Assembly: GCF_004122035.1 (NCBI RefSeq)
Contig: NZ_SAXA01000001.1
Span: forward strand, 1 to 64,000
Source of the DNA: Ancylomarina salipaludis
GTDB lineage: Bacteria; Bacteroidota; Bacteroidia; Bacteroidales; Marinifilaceae
DNA length: 64,000 nucleotides
Direction: 5' to 3'
Shown here: in pieces, positions 1-8,728 of the stretch
Numbering within the stretch: the stretch's first letter is position 1
Layout of the letters: each line of letters opens with the position of its first letter
Made by a program: the position numbers and the translations under genes
The notes under the pieces: model-generated
Database searches by the model: none
Seen by the model: the letters and a program-made list of their open reading frames with translations, nothing else
What the model was told of the DNA's origin: nothing

Positions 1-237
1 TGCTAATGTGATTCTTCTGTAACCATATCTTCCCTTGTGCTTGTGGTAAATCTCTTGTATTTTCAATTTTACCTGTTCATACTTATCCACTTGTTGTAAA
101 GACTTCAAGTGATAATAAAAACTACTTTTTGCCATTGACCCCTGTTGTAATAATAGTGACAGATGGTAATGTTGCCTTAGCTCCTTTATGGCTATTGCTT
201 TCTCTTTTTGGCTTGGGCTAAGGCTTTCAACTTTTTT
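1..237 (-). mobile_element. IS3-family transposase OrfB, partial (5' part only)
   Basis: Reading the minus strand in the -1 frame relative to OrfA gives an open frame to the window edge. It ends in GRYGYRRITLA, the hallmark of the N-terminal HTH_21 region of IS3-family OrfB, just before the DDE integrase core. The core lies outside the window. OrfB in this family is normally made as an OrfAB fusion by -1 frameshifting, and an in-frame A AAA AAG slippery heptamer sits at 237-231, so I begin the feature there. An internal ATG at 135-133 would be an alternative start. Family assignment is firm; activity cannot be judged because the rest is missing. Confidence 0.8.
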
Positions 238-707
238 AGCAAAGCTAATTCAGCTTTTAAAGATTCATTCTCCAGCAAAAGTTCTTCCTCTCTTGTCTGT
301 GTTTTTTTTAATATTTTTCTAGACTTTCTGTTATTCATAGATATAGGGCGACCTCTGCCATCTTTGTACAATTCAAGAGCTCCTTTTGAAATATAGGTTT
401 GATACCAGCCTTAAACTGTACTGTGGCTTGGAATATTATATTTTAAACTTGCAGCTCGGAAAGATAGCCCACTTTGTTCAATACTGCGAATAACTTTCAG
501 CTTAAAATCTCCCGAATAAGATGCATTAGCTGACTTTGGTTTCAGACCAGATTCTCCGTACTCCTGATAATATTTGATCCATTTTTTCAGATCACTCTTA
601 TGGATACCAATAGTATCACTAACCATGGTGATGCTTTGATAATCTTGTAAAACTTTCTGAACGGCGTCTAATTTAAATGCCTTACTGTATTTGTGTTTTC
701 TACTCAT
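192..707 (-). pseudogene. IS3-family transposase OrfA, interrupted by a stop codon
   Basis: The frame starts at 707 with MSRKHKYSKAF and encodes two helix-turn-helix blocks (about residues 1-50 and 65-110), then a leucine-rich coiled segment, as in OrfA of the IS150-like IS3 group. A TAA at 413-411 breaks it at codon 99, directly after the HSTV motif. The frame continues without a shift (GWYQTYISKG onward) to a TAG at 194-192, so one nonsense change explains the break. CAA to TAA is plausible but inferred. The intact product would be about 171 residues. The element is probably inactive in this copy unless the stop is suppressed. Confidence 0.8.
231..237 (-). other. Programmed -1 frameshift site of the IS
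   Basis: On the minus strand the bases read A AAA AAG, with orfA codons CTA AAA AAG. This is the classic slippery heptamer that lets ribosomes pass from OrfA into OrfB in IS3-family elements. Slipping back one base enters the frame that ends in the OrfB HTH_21 signature. Confidence 0.75.
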
Positions 708-726
708 AAAAATACCCCCAAATAGT

Positions 727-750
727 GTCTAACTTTTTGGGGGCAGTGCA
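727..750 (-). repeat. Terminal inverted repeat of the IS3-family element
   Basis: On the minus strand the element begins TGCACTGCCCCC and runs through AAAAAGTTAGACACT, typical of IS3/IS150-like ends. The orfA ATG follows about 20 bases after the repeat. The other terminal repeat is outside the window. A second G-run further in (715-720) can pair with the C-run of the repeat (738-743). Confidence 0.75.
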
Positions 751-765
751 TTCAGGTGGCTTTTC
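751..765 (-). terminator. Half of a terminator, split by the IS
   Basis: Downstream of the transporter at 779-2218 the minus strand reads AAAAGCCACCTGAA and then meets the IS end. The terminator of the paralogous neighbour is AAAGCCACC-CGAA-GGTGGCTTT, so only the 5' arm and loop remain here. The 3' arm should lie beyond the other end of the element. Confidence 0.65.
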
Positions 766-778
766 AATTGTTATAATA

Positions 779-2218
779 TTATTTCTGGATGTTAGGTAAC
801 TCCAGACCATAACCTTTTTTGCGATCTTCGGCTTTCAATAAGAAACCAAATACAGTAGCAAGTATAGTTAATCCAACAAAAATTAACCAGGTTGATGAAT
901 AATCGAACATAGGAATATCACCAGCTTCTCTAAGAGCCTGCACTTTTGCTGAGATTTCATTTGCAGGAATGCCTTCTGCTCTGAAGTTAAGGATGGCGCT
1001 TTCGGTTTTTTCATTTACACCTGGGTTTGTTTTATCCAAAACAACACCTAGTAAAATAGGCACAAGCATTAAACCAATATTTTGAACATAGAAAATTAAT
1101 GCATAAGCCGAGCCTAACTGCTTATCAGGAATAATCTTTGGAACTGAAGGCCACATAGCCGAAGGAACCAATGAGAAAGCAATTCCCAATAGAACTACTG
1201 CAAAAATTGCAACCCATGTTGCTGTCAGCGAAGGTATATAGAATATCGTATGTACAATAACAAGCAATACAGCTCCAAGAATCATAATAGAAGCACCCTT
1301 ACCATATTTATCGTAAATAAATCCAAATAGTGGCGTTAAAAGAATCGTTCCAAATGGCAAAATCGAAGGAATATCGCCAGCAGTAGATGGATCAATACCA
1401 AACTTGTTCACCATTAAACCTGAAGAAAACTTATAGAATGGGAATACGGCAGAATAAAATAACAAACAAAGAATAGCAATATACCAAAAGCCTTTGCTTT
1501 TAATAATAACACCAAGGTCAGCAATTTTGAAAGGTTCTTCTTCTTCAGCTTCATCTTCAATTTGCTTATCCAATTTCACATCCATTAGACAATAAACAAT
1601 GAAAAGAATTAATCCGATACATAAAGCAAGCGTTCCTACCAATACGGCTGTTGGAATGCTAAATGCATCAGCTATACGAGGCGAACCGAATAAAGCAAGG
1701 AATGAACCTAAACGTGCTAAAGCCATCTCAGTTCCCATTGCAAGTGCCATTTCCCGCCCCTTAAACCATTTTACAATGATTCTGGATACAGTAATACCAG
1801 CACCTTCGGCTCCAACACAGAATATTGCAAATCCTGATGCTGAAACAAACACTCTGGAATCGATCCCTAAAATAGCAGATCCCATTTCAAAATTATGAGC
1901 AAATGCGTAATATTTAACAATAGCTCCAAGAATCATTACCAAGCCAGATCCTATGGCTGTAAATTTAATCCCCATTTTATCCAGTACAATACCAGAGAAG
2001 ATCAGCATAAATGCAAATACATTTAAGTATCCCTGGGCACCTGTAACCAGCCCCCAATCTGTTCCACTCCATCCGTATGTGCTTTGAATAAGTGTTTGAA
2101 GTGGAGAAAGCACCTCCATAAAGGTATATGCTATAAGCATAGTTACCGAAACGAGAATTAGCACAAACCAACGAGCACCTGCACTATCTCTCAAAGTTTT
2201 TTTAATAGCATCTGTCAT
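779..2218 (-). CDS. MFS transporter, MFSD1-like (copy 1)
   Basis: A 479-residue inner-membrane protein with about 12 hydrophobic segments split by a charged central loop (about residues 215-235, acidic run EDEAEEEE). The motif RIIVKWFKGREMALAMG near residue 150, the DKYGKG loop near 305 and the ALWP-like AMWPSVPKIIP segment near 355 resemble the MFSD1 branch of the major facilitator superfamily. Animal MFSD1 exports dipeptides from lysosomes; that this bacterial relative moves small peptides is inference only. The copy at 2374-3759 is a clear paralogue. Upstream, TAGGTTTG at 2300-2293 fits a -7 box. Its terminator is cut by an insertion sequence. Confidence 0.8.
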   Translation of the reverse strand: MTDAIKKTLRDSAGARWFVLILVSVTMLIAYTFMEVLSPLQTLIQSTYGWSGTDWGLVTGAQGYLNVFAFMLIFSGIVLDKMGIKFTAIGSGLVMILGAIVKYYAFAHNFEMGSAILGIDSRVFVSASGFAIFCVGAEGAGITVSRIIVKWFKGREMALAMGTEMALARLGSFLALFGSPRIADAFSIPTAVLVGTLALCIGLILFIVYCLMDVKLDKQIEDEAEEEEPFKIADLGVIIKSKGFWYIAILCLLFYSAVFPFYKFSSGLMVNKFGIDPSTAGDIPSILPFGTILLTPLFGFIYDKYGKGASIMILGAVLLVIVHTIFYIPSLTATWVAIFAVVLLGIAFSLVPSAMWPSVPKIIPDKQLGSAYALIFYVQNIGLMLVPILLGVVLDKTNPGVNEKTESAILNFRAEGIPANEISAKVQALREAGDIPMFDYSSTWLIFVGLTILATVFGFLLKAEDRKKGYGLELPNIQK

Positions 2219-2292
2219 TACAATAATTTTTGGGTTAGTATTTAGTTTTTGGGTTTTAGATTATACTAAATTAAGATTAATGCCTAAAAAAA

Positions 2293-2300
2293 CAAACCTA
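2293..2300 (-). promoter_or_regulatory. Probable -7 box of the first MFS gene
   Basis: TAGGTTTG on the minus strand matches the Bacteroidota TAnnTTTG box. It would give a leader of about 70 bases. No clean -33 TTG lies 19 bases upstream, so support is moderate. Confidence 0.4.
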
Positions 2301-2324
2301 TATTTTATCACTTACAGCTACTTA

Positions 2325-2351
2325 CAAAAAAAGCCACCCGAAGGTGGCTTT
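2325..2351 (-). terminator. Terminator of the second MFS gene
   Basis: Minus strand AAAGCCACC, loop TTCG, GGTGGCTTT followed by more Ts: a 9-bp stem with a U tract, 23 bases after the stop codon. Confidence 0.85.
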
Positions 2352-2373
2352 AAACTCTATATATTATTTGAAA

Positions 2374-3759
2374 CTATTCCTGAATATTAGGAAGGTCCAA
2401 ACCGTATCCTCTTTTCTTATCAACAACTCTCAAGAAGAAAGCTACAACAAGAGCTGCAATACCACAACCAACCATCAACATCATTGGCTCAGTATAGTTA
2501 AGAGCAGCACCTTCAGCCAATCCTTCGTTTGCCGAATCCAATACAGCTCCCAAAAGCATAGGGAATAACATCAGACCCACATTCTGGATCATAAAGATCA
2601 TTGCATAAGCTGAACCCAAACGTGATTCCGGTATAATCTTTGGTACTGAAGGCCACATAGCAGCTGGTACAAAAGAGAATGCAAAACCAAGAACAATCAT
2701 AGCAGCAAATGCAAAACCCGTATTTCCAGGTAAGAAAGCAAAAATAGTATGTGAGAAGATCAATAATAAAGATCCCAACATCATAATACTAGCTGATTTT
2801 CCTTTTTTATCCATGAAAGCACCAAAAATTGGTGTCAGAATCATCGTTCCAATAGGAAGAAGACCTACAATCATTCCTGAGAATTCTTCAGCAAAACCAT
2901 ATTTCTGAACCATTAAATCCGGAGCAAATTTCGTGAATGGGAATACAGCAGAGTAGAATAATACACAAAGAAGTGAAATCAAGATAAATCCTGGATTTTT
3001 AAATAACAAGAAGACATCCGAAGCCTTAAATTCTTCTTCAGAAGCTACAACACTCGTATCAGCAGCCACCTCAGCATCTAACCTCTTATCCATCATATTA
3101 TGAACAAAGAATGCAAGCAAACCAATAACCAAAAGAATAACACCGAATGCCAAAGGACGTGAAATAATTTTATCAGCACCTGTCATCCATGGTGAAGCAG
3201 AGAATGCGATAAGCATACCACCACGAGCACAAGCCATCTCGAGTCCCATCGCCAATGCCATTTCTTTTCCCTTAAACCATTTTACAATGATTCGAGAAAC
3301 CGTAATTCCAGCAATCTCAACACCCACTCCAAATAAAGCATATCCAATCATAGCCATCTTTAAAGAAGGCTTATAATCTGTTAAGAATGAATTAAGAAAA
3401 TCGTAGCCTAAACCACCATTATTAAACGTATCAGTCATGGCATAATAGTTGAAAAAAGCTCCAACAATCATAATTCCAACAAAGAAAGTACCTGTAAAAC
3501 GAATACCTGCTTTATCAAGGATAATACCACCAAAAATAAGCATCAAACAGAATACGTTTAATACAGAATAAGAACCAGCAAAAGTTCCATAAGATGAGTT
3601 AGACCATCCCATTTGGTCACGTAACATTCCTTGCAGAGGAGACATGATATCTGTAAAGAAATATCCTGTAAGCATCAAGAAGGAAACCGTTAATAAAACG
3701 AACCATCTTGCACTTTTGCTGTCTCGAATTGAGAGACTAGCTGCTTTTGTTATAGCCAT
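2374..3759 (-). CDS. MFS transporter, MFSD1-like (copy 2)
   Basis: A 461-residue inner-membrane protein, colinear with the 479-residue neighbour: same opening SARWFVLL, same RIIVKWFKGKEMALAMG near residue 160, same PAAMWPSVPKIIPESRLGSAYA block near 370, same ending GLDLPNIQE. About 12 membrane segments are visible with a central acidic loop. The pair arose by tandem duplication; the region before each start also shares CTAAATTAAGATT, so the promoter was copied too. Each has its own terminator. Substrate is unknown; dipeptides are a guess from the animal MFSD1 family, and a dipeptidase gene lies 3 kb away but on its own transcript. Confidence 0.8.
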   Translation of the reverse strand: MAITKAASLSIRDSKSARWFVLLTVSFLMLTGYFFTDIMSPLQGMLRDQMGWSNSSYGTFAGSYSVLNVFCLMLIFGGIILDKAGIRFTGTFFVGIMIVGAFFNYYAMTDTFNNGGLGYDFLNSFLTDYKPSLKMAMIGYALFGVGVEIAGITVSRIIVKWFKGKEMALAMGLEMACARGGMLIAFSASPWMTGADKIISRPLAFGVILLVIGLLAFFVHNMMDKRLDAEVAADTSVVASEEEFKASDVFLLFKNPGFILISLLCVLFYSAVFPFTKFAPDLMVQKYGFAEEFSGMIVGLLPIGTMILTPIFGAFMDKKGKSASIMMLGSLLLIFSHTIFAFLPGNTGFAFAAMIVLGFAFSFVPAAMWPSVPKIIPESRLGSAYAMIFMIQNVGLMLFPMLLGAVLDSANEGLAEGAALNYTEPMMLMVGCGIAALVVAFFLRVVDKKRGYGLDLPNIQE

Positions 3760-4066
3760 GTTTTTAATTTTTTATTTCGTTTAAGTTAATGTTTTAGAGC
3801 CCGCTAAATTAAGATTTATACTGAGACAAGCAAAACTGAGCCTCATGTTTTTAAATTGTGTCGCATAATCCCACATTTACTTCTGTGGACAATATACTCT
3901 CAACCTGCTCGAATCATGGCAGTTGTGAAACAACCACCAAATCTGAGGTTTGAGAAATCAATGACCTTTGAATAAGCAACAGGGACTAACCAGTATTTAA
4001 CATCAAGCTTTAAGTATCCTTCAAACTTTGTCCTTATCTTTGTTGTCTGACATATTTAGACTAAAA
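3760..4066. other. Divergent promoter region, MFS gene and pncB
   Basis: About 307 bases between divergent genes. It holds the CTAAATTAAGATT element shared with the other MFS promoter (about 3802-3814) and the pncB -7 box. I see no small gene or strong repeat. Confidence 0.6.
4035..4042 (+). promoter_or_regulatory. -7 box of pncB
   Basis: TATCTTTG is an exact TAnnTTTG box, 24 bases before the ATG at 4067. The same spacing is seen before surE and the acyl-CoA synthetase gene. It lies downstream of the TTG at 4028, which argues against that codon as a start. Confidence 0.6.
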
Positions 4067-5485
4067 ATGCAAACACTGACTCAAAACACAGGACTGTATA
4101 CCGATTTTTATGAGCTGACCATGGCTCAAGCCTACTTTTATAGTGGTAAACAAAATGAAACGAGCACATTCGATTATTTTTTCCGAACCAATCCTTATAA
4201 GGGAGGATATGTCGTTTTTGCAGGGCTACAGGATCTACTCAGTATTCTATCAAAATTCTCTTATTCAGATGAAAATTTAGCTTTTCTTAAAAAAGCAGGT
4301 TTAAAAGATGAATTCCTAAACTATTTAAAAGATTTTAGATTCAGAGGAAATATATATAGTATGAAAGAGGGAGAAATCGCTTTTCCGTACGAACCAATTA
4401 TACGTATAGAAGGCCGGATGATTGAGTGTTTGCTGGTTGAAACAATTCTTTTGAATTACCTCAATTTTCAATCTCTGATTGCGACCAAGGCTTGCCGAAT
4501 ACGTTCGGTTATAGGTGACAAAGCCTTTGCCGATTTCGGATTAAGAAGAGCTCAAGGTTTGGGTGGTATTCATGCAAGCAGAGCTGCTATTATTGGCGGT
4601 GCGAATTCAACATCAAATGTTTATGCCGCATTCAATTATGACATTCCTGTAAGTGGAACTCAAGCTCACGCATGGGTACAAAGTTTTGAAAAGGAGATTG
4701 ATGCCTTCCGCCAGTATGCTGAAATAAATCCTGATACAACAGTTTTACTGGTTGATACTTACAACACACTAAAATCAGGTATTCCCAATGCCATTCTGGT
4801 TGCCAAAGAACTTGAAAAGAAAGGACATAAGCTTGTCGGGATTAGATTGGACAGCGGCGATCTTGCCTATTTAAGTAAGAAGGGCCGCGAAATGCTTGAT
4901 GATGCTGATCTTAGCTATGTGCAGATATTTGCATCGAATCAACTCAACGAATATGTTATTAAAAGTTTGAACGAACAAGGCGCCAAAATTGATGGTTACG
5001 GAGTTGGAACCGAATTGGTAACCGGAAACGACACGGGGGCTCTTGATGGAGTTTATAAACTGGTTGAGAATAACAACACTCCCTGTCTGAAAGTTTCGGA
5101 AAATGTGGAGAAAATGACGCTTCCGGGGAGAAAAAAAGTCGTGCGATATATTGACAGGGATGGAATGTTCTTCCGGGATGGAATTCTCTTAATTGAGGAA
5201 GATCATATTGATCAGATTTACCACCCTTTTCACTCACATAAAACTACTGAACTTGATGGCTTAACTTTTGAGGTGCTGACACAAAAGGTTATGGAAAATG
5301 GAGAAATCCTAATCGAAGAACAAAGTCCAAATGAAATAAATGCCTATCTGCAAAAACGTTTTGCCCAACTTCCTGACGAACATAAACGATTCATTAGCCC
5401 GCATATCTACAAAGTTGGAGTTTCGAAGAAAGTACTCAAATTAAAAAATGAGATGCTCAAAGGCATTCACAAAAAAATGAACTAA
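4067..5485 (+). CDS. pncB: Nicotinate phosphoribosyltransferase
   Basis: Converts nicotinate and PRPP to nicotinate mononucleotide, the first step of NAD salvage (Preiss-Handler route), in the cytoplasm. From the ATG at 4067 the protein has 472 residues, a normal length. The start TGLYTDFYELTMAQAYF, the RRAQG segment near residue 165, the histidine in GTQAHAWVQSF and the phosphate-site region GYGVGTELVTGND are family signatures. The frame is open from a TTG at 4028, but that would place the start upstream of the -7 box at 4035. The next gene begins 14 bases after the stop, so the two are probably cotranscribed and share the terminator at 6629-6660. Confidence 0.93.
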   Translation: MQTLTQNTGLYTDFYELTMAQAYFYSGKQNETSTFDYFFRTNPYKGGYVVFAGLQDLLSILSKFSYSDENLAFLKKAGLKDEFLNYLKDFRFRGNIYSMKEGEIAFPYEPIIRIEGRMIECLLVETILLNYLNFQSLIATKACRIRSVIGDKAFADFGLRRAQGLGGIHASRAAIIGGANSTSNVYAAFNYDIPVSGTQAHAWVQSFEKEIDAFRQYAEINPDTTVLLVDTYNTLKSGIPNAILVAKELEKKGHKLVGIRLDSGDLAYLSKKGREMLDDADLSYVQIFASNQLNEYVIKSLNEQGAKIDGYGVGTELVTGNDTGALDGVYKLVENNNTPCLKVSENVEKMTLPGRKKVVRYIDRDGMFFRDGILLIEEDHIDQIYHPFHSHKTTELDGLTFEVLTQKVMENGEILIEEQSPNEINAYLQKRFAQLPDEHKRFISPHIYKVGVSKKVLKLKNEMLKGIHKKMN

Positions 5486-5499
5486 ACCTACAGGAATTC

Positions 5500-6606
5500 A
5501 TGGATATCAGAATACATATAAAAAAACCGACACTTTTACTCGACAAAAATAAGTGCACTCGTAATATCGAGAATATGATTGCGCGTGCACAACGTTGCAA
5601 CTTAAGCCTTCGACCTCATTTTAAAACACATCAATCGGCTGAAGTTGGGGAATGGTTTCGTGAACGTGGTGTCAACAAAATTGCGGTATCCTCACTACAA
5701 ATGGCTCAATATTTTGCAGACAACAAATGGGACGACATCACTGTTGCTATACCTGTCAATTTGAGGGAAATGGACGTCATAGACGAATTGGCTGGAAAAA
5801 TACAACTGAATATTTTAGTTGAATCAGCAGAAAGCATCCACCATCTTGAGGCTGAATTAAATAATAATGTGAATGTCTTTATCAAAATCGATACGGGCTA
5901 TCATCGCACCGGAATTGCTGCTCAGGATACCTCTGGCATTCAAAACCTGCTGAATTACATCAAAGCCTCAACCCGACTGGTATTTAAAGGATTCTTAGCA
6001 CACAGTGGTCACAACTACAAAGCCAGTGATTCTGACGAAATTCACCGCAACCACAAACAAACTGTACTCGATTTAAACGAACTAAAAGATGTTTTCCGTT
6101 CTCAGTTTCCCGACTTGGAAGTTTCACTGGGTGACACACCTGCCTGCAGCATTAGTGAAGAATTCTTTGGTATAGATGAAATTCGCCCGGGGAATTTTGC
6201 TTTCTATGATATGATGCAATTCGTTTTGGGGTCCTGCGAAGAAGACGAGATAGCTGTAGCTATGGCCTGTCCGATTATCGCTAAACATGCCGACAGAAAC
6301 GAATTAGTTATCTATGGCGGCGGTGTTCATTTCTCAAAAGAATACCTTGAAGCTGACGAAGAAGGCACCAAACTTTTTGGTTCATTGGTCAACATCAAAC
6401 CTGATGGCTGGAGTCCGATTATGAGCGGTGGTTTTCTTTCAAACCTATCTCAGGAACATGGCATTATAAAATGCAACGAAGATTTCTTTAACGAGTTTCA
6501 AGTTGGCGATCTGATTGGTATTCTACCCATTCACTCGTGCATGACAGCTAACTCAATGGGTAAGTATTTGACCCTTGAAGCTGAAACAATTGATATGACG
6601 AAGTAA
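5500..6606 (+). CDS. D-threonine aldolase / D-serine dehydratase-like PLP enzyme
   Basis: A 368-residue fold-type III PLP enzyme (alanine racemase-like barrel, then a C-terminal D-serine-dehydratase-like domain). RPHFKTH places the PLP lysine at residue 42. HSC near the C-terminus (His345, Cys347) matches the metal-binding His-x-Cys of the DSD1/D-threonine aldolase family. It probably acts on D-threonine or D-serine or a related beta-hydroxy D-amino acid; sequence alone does not separate aldolase from dehydratase. It follows pncB by 14 bases. PLP binding does not explain the pairing with NAD salvage. Confidence 0.85.
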   Translation: MDIRIHIKKPTLLLDKNKCTRNIENMIARAQRCNLSLRPHFKTHQSAEVGEWFRERGVNKIAVSSLQMAQYFADNKWDDITVAIPVNLREMDVIDELAGKIQLNILVESAESIHHLEAELNNNVNVFIKIDTGYHRTGIAAQDTSGIQNLLNYIKASTRLVFKGFLAHSGHNYKASDSDEIHRNHKQTVLDLNELKDVFRSQFPDLEVSLGDTPACSISEEFFGIDEIRPGNFAFYDMMQFVLGSCEEDEIAVAMACPIIAKHADRNELVIYGGGVHFSKEYLEADEEGTKLFGSLVNIKPDGWSPIMSGGFLSNLSQEHGIIKCNEDFFNEFQVGDLIGILPIHSCMTANSMGKYLTLEAETIDMTK

Positions 6607-6628
6607 ATCTCATCAAAACTTGATACAA

Positions 6629-6660
6629 AAAATAGCTCGACAATAATCGAGCTATTTTTA
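6629..6660 (+). terminator. Terminator of the pncB operon
   Basis: AAAATAGCTCGA, loop CAATAA, TCGAGCTATTTT: a perfect 12-bp stem with A and T flanks, 22 bases after the stop. It could also work from the other side. Confidence 0.9.
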
Positions 6661-6681
6661 TATTATCCTATTATCTAAGGA

Positions 6682-6934
6682 GTACCTTTTTTGGTTCCTC
6701 TTTGCACTTCATAAGTTCCTGAAGGATGTTTCTTAGTTAAAACAATCACTTATTTAGTTAATCGTTTAGCTTCCGAAGTGCCTCGAGGATGTCTTTTAGT
6801 TTAAACAGGATGCTCTTTAGTTCAAACAGTATCTTTTTTACATACCCTAGGTATCTTTTTTAGTGCAAACAAGCACTTCTTTAGTACCTGTAAGATGTTT
6901 TTTAGTTCAAGTAGTATCTCTTTTATATACCCCC
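6682..6934. repeat. Array of degenerate 21-base tandem repeats
   Basis: About twelve head-to-tail units, nearly all exactly 21 bases (one of 22). Best units start at 6724, 6787, 6808, 6851 and 6893 and follow GgATgTcTTTTAGTTcAAaCA. Two units (6829 and 6914) share a different ending, ACATACCC or ATATACCC. There are no spacers, and TAG in the core closes the matching reading frame, so it is neither CRISPR nor coding. It lies between two converging transcripts, outside both terminators. Confidence 0.8.
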
Positions 6935-6963
6935 TGCTTATTTAAGGCGATCAGTATGGAAAC

Positions 6964-6996
6964 AAAAATAGCCCTCTGTAAAAGAGGGCTATTTTT
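6964..6996 (-). terminator. Terminator of pepD
   Basis: AAAAATAGCCCTCT / AGAGGGCTATTTTT, a perfect 14-bp stem with a 5-base loop. It is symmetrical enough to stop transcription from either side. Confidence 0.9.
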
Positions 6997-7014
6997 ATAA
7001 TATATCACAAAAGA

Positions 7015-8478
7015 TTATTTCTTAACGGGAATGTTCTTAAGAGTTTCAACAGTGAAATCCCAGAATTTCTGAACGGTATCGATCTTCACTTTCTCATCTG
7101 GTGAGTGAGGGAAACGAATGGTTGGTCCGAAAGAAATCATATCCCAGTGTGGGTAAACAGCACCAAGTAAACCACACTCAAGACCTGCGTGAATCGCTTT
7201 GATCTCAGGAATCTTACCATATTTCTCGTTATAAACGTTTTGCATGGTTTTCAAGATTGGAGAATCCATATTTGGTTTCCATCCTGGATATTCACCTTCC
7301 AATACAACCTTCGCACCAGCCAAAGTAAATACAGAAGAAATCATTTCAGCCAAATCTTCTTTTGCAGAGTTCACCGAAGAACGCAATAAAGTCTGAATCA
7401 TGATCTTTTTATCATCGCTATAAACACGAGCAAGGTTGTTTGAAGTCTCAACCAAACCTGGCATCGCATCACTCATACGAATTACTCCATTAGGACAAGC
7501 ATAAATCGCATCAATTAATCTGTTCTGAAGTTTACCCTTCATCACATTCTTTGGTAAGTCACATGGCTCAGCAAAGAAGGTTAAATCTGGTTCAACTGCA
7601 CTTAGTTCAGCTTTAAAAATAGCTTCAAACTCCTTCAAAGAGGCTGCACAAGCGTCAACATGCTTCTCTGGTACAACAACAACAGCAAAAGACTCACGTG
7701 GAATCGCGTTACGTAATGATCCACCATCAACAGAAGCAATACGTAAACCAAAATTCTTAGCTGCATGCTTTAAGAAACGGAATAATAATTTGTTAGAATT
7801 TCCTCTACCCAAAATAATTTCCATTCCTGAATGACCACCCTTAAGACCTTTCATGTTCAATTTGAAAGCAACAGTTCCTTTAGGTGTTTCTGTCAATTTA
7901 TTTTTGAATGTGATGTTTGCATCGATACCTCCGGCACAACCTACATACAATTCACCTTCGTCCTCAGAATCCATATTCAAAAGAATATCACCATCAAGCA
8001 CACCTGGTTGCAGACCAAAAGCACCTGTCATACCTGTTTCTTCATCAGAAGTGAATAAAGCTTCAACCGGACCGTGAACCAAGTCAGTAGATTGCAAAAC
8101 AGCCATAGCTGCAGCAACACCCATACCATTATCAGCACCCAGAGTTGTTCCGTTAGCAGTCAACCATTCACCATCAACATAAGTCTCGATAGGATCTTTT
8201 TCGAAATCATGCTCTGTATCAGAATTTTTCTGAGGAACCATATCAAGGTGACCTTGCATCACAACACCCATTCTATCTTCCATTCCTGGAGTAGCAGGCT
8301 TTTTAATAATGATGTTTCCAACCGCATCTTTAATTGTTTCAAGACCTAAGTCTTCGCCAAATTTCACCATGAATGCCTGAATAGCATCTTCATGTTTAGA
8401 TGGACGAGGAATTTGAGTTAATGCATAAAAGTTCTCCCAAATTGCTTTAGGCTCTAAGCTTAAAATTTCTTTGCTCAT
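7015..8478 (-). CDS. pepD: Aminoacyl-histidine dipeptidase (M20 family)
   Basis: A cytosolic zinc dipeptidase of broad specificity that finishes peptide breakdown. At 487 residues it has the usual length. Metal-site residues are visible: His77 and Asp79 in QGHLDMVPQ, Asp116 in GADNGMG, the Glu146-Glu147 pair in SDEETGMTGAFGL, and a later Asp in NMDSEDEGE. A dimerisation lid domain fills the middle. It is monocistronic with its own terminator. Confidence 0.95.
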   Translation of the reverse strand: MSKEILSLEPKAIWENFYALTQIPRPSKHEDAIQAFMVKFGEDLGLETIKDAVGNIIIKKPATPGMEDRMGVVMQGHLDMVPQKNSDTEHDFEKDPIETYVDGEWLTANGTTLGADNGMGVAAAMAVLQSTDLVHGPVEALFTSDEETGMTGAFGLQPGVLDGDILLNMDSEDEGELYVGCAGGIDANITFKNKLTETPKGTVAFKLNMKGLKGGHSGMEIILGRGNSNKLLFRFLKHAAKNFGLRIASVDGGSLRNAIPRESFAVVVVPEKHVDACAASLKEFEAIFKAELSAVEPDLTFFAEPCDLPKNVMKGKLQNRLIDAIYACPNGVIRMSDAMPGLVETSNNLARVYSDDKKIMIQTLLRSSVNSAKEDLAEMISSVFTLAGAKVVLEGEYPGWKPNMDSPILKTMQNVYNEKYGKIPEIKAIHAGLECGLLGAVYPHWDMISFGPTIRFPHSPDEKVKIDTVQKFWDFTVETLKNIPVKK

Positions 8479-8674
8479 TATATTTGTTTTTAAGTATTTA
8501 AAATCAATTGCAAAATCAAAATAATAAGAGTGATTTCGAAAATGCAGTCCTAAAGGTAATTTTTTTTTGAGTTTAAGAAAAGAACCGAGCCAAAACCTTT
8601 GGGGAAATAACAGATTTTAACAACATAAATTATTAGATAGGATCTCAAGTCAGCAATAAGTAACAAAAACAAGA

Positions 8675-8703
8675 AAGCCGATAGAATATTATTCCATCGG
8701 CTT
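8675..8703 (-). terminator. Terminator of the acyl-CoA synthetase gene
   Basis: AAGCCGAT-GAAT pairs with ATTC-ATCGGCTT, 13 positions with one mismatch, 26 bases after the stop. The downstream T-rich tract is modest. Confidence 0.7.
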
Positions 8704-8728
8704 CGATATGCTTGTTTTAAATCTTGTA

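Noticed and set aside
1599-1898. Open frame opposite the MFS gene
   Set aside because: It is antisense to a clear transporter gene and has the composition of a shadow frame; the same applies to the other long antisense frames over rpoB, tuf and glpD.
4028-4066. Longer PncB beginning at a TTG
   Set aside because: The -7 box lies downstream of this TTG, and the ATG at 4067 gives the usual protein start.
6682-6934. Repeat array as a CRISPR
   Set aside because: Units are contiguous with no unique spacers, the repeats are degenerate, and no cas genes are present.
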